Assembly: GCA_019638185.1 (NCBI GenBank)
Contig: JAHBUH010000010.1
Span: forward strand, 1-64,000
Direction: 5' to 3'
Origin: Leadbetterella sp.
GTDB taxonomy: Bacteria > Bacteroidota > Bacteroidia > Cytophagales > Spirosomataceae
Length of the DNA: 64,000 nucleotides
Shown: positions 61,876-64,000 of the stretch, one piece after another
Layout: each line of letters opens with the position of its first letter
Numbering within the stretch: the stretch's first letter is position 1
Notes under the pieces: generated by a model
What the model was told of the DNA's origin: nothing
Seen by the model: only the letters and a program-made list of their open reading frames with translations
Databases searched by the model: none
Translations under genes and position numbers: made by a program

Positions 61876-62511
61876 ATGATATCGGTATTGCTGTTTGAAG
61901 ATAATAAAAACCTGAGGGAAAGCCTGTCGCTTTACCTGGCAGGGAAAGACGGCCTCTGGCTGTCCGGCGCATTCCCGGACGCTACCGAAGCGGTGAAGCT
62001 GGTCAGGAAGTACAGGCCTGACGTGGTACTGATGGACATCCAGATGCCCCACGTTTCGGGGATAGATGCCATGCGTGACATCAAGAAGGCTTACCCCGAG
62101 GTAAAGGTACTGATCCAGACGATTTTTGAGGACGACGACAAGGTATTTGCCGCCATCTGTGCCGGCGCTAACGGATACATCATTAAAAACACGCGCCCGG
62201 AAACCTATATAAACGCCATAGACGACGTATTTAACGGCGGTTCCCACCTGAGCCCGGCCATTGCCTCCCGCGTGCTGTCTATGTTCCAAAGCCAGTTTGT
62301 GCAGAAAGAAGAGTCCTACATTTCACTAACGGCCCGGGAGAAGGAAGTGCTGCAATGCATGGTGGGAGGCATGAGCTACAAGATGATCGCTGACGCCTGT
62401 AACATCAGCTATAACACGGTAAACAGCCATGTAAAAAATATCTATGAGAAGCTGCATGTGAATTCAGCGCCGGAAGCGGTGGTTAAGGCGCTGGAGATGA
62501 GGCTGGTGTGA
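61876..62511 (+). CDS. NarL/FixJ-family response regulator
   Basis: A 211-aa regulator: receiver domain (ISVLLFEDNKNLRESL, phospho-acceptor Asp54 in VVLMDIQMPHVSGIDAM) and a LuxR-type helix-turn-helix (LTAREKEVLQCMVGGMSYKM, ISYNTVNSHVKNIYEKLHVN). The ATG at 61876 is preferred to the adjacent GTG at 61873. Partner of the kinase gene just upstream; it also has its own promoter. Its last 48 bp overlap the tail of the convergent 7-TM gene. Confidence 0.93.
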   Translation: MISVLLFEDNKNLRESLSLYLAGKDGLWLSGAFPDATEAVKLVRKYRPDVVLMDIQMPHVSGIDAMRDIKKAYPEVKVLIQTIFEDDDKVFAAICAGANGYIIKNTRPETYINAIDDVFNGGSHLSPAIASRVLSMFQSQFVQKEESYISLTAREKEVLQCMVGGMSYKMIADACNISYNTVNSHVKNIYEKLHVNSAPEAVVKALEMRLV

Positions 62512-63165
62512 AGATCTGCGTAAGGTTATGTAGCAGACAATATAGAAGAATATGCCTAAAAATATTCTGAAGATTTCTATCTGGTTAGCCAGTATGCGTG
62601 AATAGTTCACAATCCCCGGCATAAAAATAAAGATGAGGATAATTAAAGTGTAGCTGAGTATCAGCAAAAGTACCACAGAGACTTCAGGCCGCCCGCTGAA
62701 GTTCAGGCCCGGTTTTTCCCGGGCAAGGCCGGAGAGTAAAATTAAGCAGATAAGCAGGTGCCCCGCGCTTAAAATTACAGAAAGATATTCGTCGTTTCCG
62801 CCGGGTGCTGTTATGAGTTTGAAGAGATAAAGAAGGAATAGCAGGGTAGATATAGATAAGCTTAATCTTTTCAGGGATGTTTTATGAATATGAATATAGA
62901 AGAAAAAGCCTAAAAAGATAATCTCGGCAATCCCGTAAAATTTGTTAACCAGGTAATATGTTTCTTCCGAAAAAGAATAGTAGTTGAATAAAATATAAAC
63001 CAGTAATTCTGTGATAAAAGTAGCGAAAATGTAATAAACCAGGGGTTTTAGAGAAGAAGGTATCCGGCGGATCCTGAAAACAGAAAGCAAAGAAATAATA
63101 ATAAGTGTTACTAGTGACACTTTTCCGCTCAGGTAAACAATCTCTCTCCAAAACTCCAGGTTCAT
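62464..63165 (-). CDS. seven-helix membrane protein of unknown function
   Basis: A 233-aa protein with about seven hydrophobic helices (for example SLVTLIIISLLSVF, LVYYIFATFITELLVYILFN, EIIFLGFFFYIHI, SLSISTLLFLLYLFKLI, VILSAGHLLICLILLSGL, VSVVLLLILSYTLIILIFIF, IFRIFLGIFFYIVCYI) and a short basic tail. The ATG at 63165 is used; the TTG two codons upstream is possible. It lies 2 bp after the stop of the upstream hypothetical gene, so the two form an operon. No family recognised. Confidence 0.72.
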   Translation of the reverse strand: MNLEFWREIVYLSGKVSLVTLIIISLLSVFRIRRIPSSLKPLVYYIFATFITELLVYILFNYYSFSEETYYLVNKFYGIAEIIFLGFFFYIHIHKTSLKRLSLSISTLLFLLYLFKLITAPGGNDEYLSVILSAGHLLICLILLSGLAREKPGLNFSGRPEVSVVLLLILSYTLIILIFIFMPGIVNYSRILANQIEIFRIFLGIFFYIVCYITLRRSSHQPHLQRLNHRFRR

Positions 63166-63167
63166 GA

Positions 63168-63701
63168 TCAATAGGCAGGAGTTCTGGGACTTTTCCCTCC
63201 CGGTCCGCCACCTGTATCTAACCAGCCTTTAATGATTTCATAACGAAGCTGATACGTGGGGTAATTTTCGAGGGCAAAAATAACATATTGAGAAGCTCCA
63301 TCCGGCGGAACCATATTCGGAGTTCTGGCATTCTTACAGCCATCCTGCACCGGTGCCAGAAGTTTATCAAGGATGATTTCCAGCTCTTCTTTGTCTAGTA
63401 GAAAACTAGTGTTCTTAAAATCTGAACTAACGTTTAAACCTGATTTTTTCAGATACTCCGAATTGATTGTCCGAATGGGGCGTCCATCAAGGTTATAAGG
63501 TTTTTTGTCCCGGTCAAACAGGATGTACCTGAACGTAGTAAGTGGCTGGTTTACATTTCGGGTTTTCACAGACACAACATACAAACCCAAGCAATCAAAT
63601 CGGGAGTCTCCCAAAAGCTCCTGGATATAGGGGGCATTAAACATTAAGGGTCTGAAACCAAGCGTGCTGGTTAGTGATTGAAATTCATCAATATAAAACA
63701 T
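63168..63701 (-). CDS. hypothetical protein, 177 aa
   Basis: A soluble-looking protein without signal peptide, starting MFYIDEFQSLTSTLGFRPLM. It has a tyrosine/leucine-rich middle (YVVSVKTRNVNQPLTTFRYI, LLDKEELEIILDKLLA) and a Gly/Pro end. The ATG at 63701 avoids an N-terminal extension that would run into the divergent gene. It shares an operon with the 7-TM gene, and its start is divergent, 57 bp apart, from a papain-like protease gene. No family recognised. Confidence 0.68.
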   Translation of the reverse strand: MFYIDEFQSLTSTLGFRPLMFNAPYIQELLGDSRFDCLGLYVVSVKTRNVNQPLTTFRYILFDRDKKPYNLDGRPIRTINSEYLKKSGLNVSSDFKNTSFLLDKEELEIILDKLLAPVQDGCKNARTPNMVPPDGASQYVIFALENYPTYQLRYEIIKGWLDTGGGPGGKSPRTPAY

Positions 63702-63758
63702 GGTTTTTCTTATAAAGTTACAAAAAAAAATTAATTTTAAAACAGAAAAAAAAATTTT

Positions 63759-64000
63759 ATGAGCCCCTTTAATGAAAAAACAGAAGGCCTTACAGCTGTA
63801 AAGCTCGAACTTCAAGCACTAATATCCCCTAAAATAGTAGTTCTTGAAAGTGATCAGTTTGTTCCGCAGGAAAACACTAATACTTGCTGGGCGGCATGTC
63901 TTACCAGTATTTTAAAGCAATTTAAGTTTACGCATCAAGTAATTGCTCAGACTAATTCAGGGAATCAAATTCATAATCGTGCATATACGGAAAAGTTCTT
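63759..64000 (+). CDS. papain-like cysteine protease, N-terminal part (cut by window end)
   Basis: The frame from the ATG at 63759 runs to the window end (80 residues seen). It has no signal peptide. The stretch VPQENTNTCWAACLTSILKQ matches the active-site segment of bacterial papain-like/C39-like cysteine proteases (Q...N/T-CWAA), with the Gln of the oxyanion hole and the nucleophile Cys. His and Asn/Asp of the triad would lie beyond the window. It is divergent from a hypothetical gene and 7-TM gene pair. It may be a free protease or a toxin/effector-like domain. Confidence 0.7.
   Translation, partial: MSPFNEKTEGLTAVKLELQALISPKIVVLESDQFVPQENTNTCWAACLTSILKQFKFTHQVIAQTNSGNQIHNRAYTEKF

Overview
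This window looks like a chromosomal piece of a member of the Bacteroidota, most likely a gliding or T9SS-bearing lineage near the Cytophagales or Chitinophagales (inference). The evidence is three SusC/SusD pairs, a GldH-type gliding lipoprotein, a T9SS C-terminal sorting domain, a RicT/PSP1 protein, a GLPGLI-family fragment, LytS/LytTR regulators, and promoter-like TTG...TAnnTTTG elements. No rRNA, tRNA, CRISPR array or intact insertion sequence was recognised. By eye, base composition rises from AT-rich in the first ~4 kb to GC-richer after ~15 kb.

Layout. 0-4 kb: an AT-rich accessory stretch with a large unknown protein, a secreted protein of unknown function, and a patch of broken genes (S24-type repressor tail, Fic piece, frameshifted GLPGLI gene). 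4-14.7 kb: two minus-strand SusC/SusD outer-membrane uptake pairs, one followed by a DUF1735 lipoprotein, with no linked degradative enzyme. 14.9-18.1 kb: housekeeping genes gldH, ricT and purD. 18.3-22.5 kb: a T9SS cargo protein, a doubly damaged ORF6N gene, an Ala/Lys/Glu-rich helical repeat protein, and an RluB-type pseudouridine synthase with a 78-bp coding tandem repeat. 22.6-25 kb: a carbamoyltransferase, DUF5989 and SxtJ cluster. 25.1-29.3 kb: a translationally coupled operon of a BASS-type symporter, a sialidase-like enzyme and a large propeller plus helical-barrel protein.

29.5-41.5 kb: a plus-strand uptake locus. It holds an ECF sigma factor, SusC, SusD, a neutral-ceramidase-like protein, a PhoPQ-activated-type hydrolase and a 64-residue protein resembling the N-terminus of a FecR anti-sigma factor. 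A divergent XylR/AraC-type sugar-sensing regulator and a SusB-type GH97 alpha-glucosidase follow. 41.6-46.5 kb: a small membrane protein, pgi, a GH25 lysozyme and a secreted esterase. 46.5-52.9 kb: nuoN, nuoM and nuoL (complex I proton-pumping subunits) with lhgO upstream. 53-55.2 kb: an operon of two secreted lipoproteins and a DoxX-like protein.

55.3-62.5 kb: three two-component systems side by side: a divergent LytS/LytTR pair, a LytS kinase/TlpA-like redoxin/LytTR operon with a candidate 9-N12-9 operator upstream, and a NarL-type kinase with its regulator. 62.5-64 kb: a 7-TM protein, an unknown protein and a divergent papain-like cysteine protease cut by the window end.

The most promising leads are the kinase/redoxin/regulator operon with its direct-repeat operator, the orphan FecR-like mini protein in the sigma-SusCD-ceramidase operon, the coupled symporter/sialidase/helical-barrel operon, and the carbamoyltransferase/DUF5989/SxtJ set.
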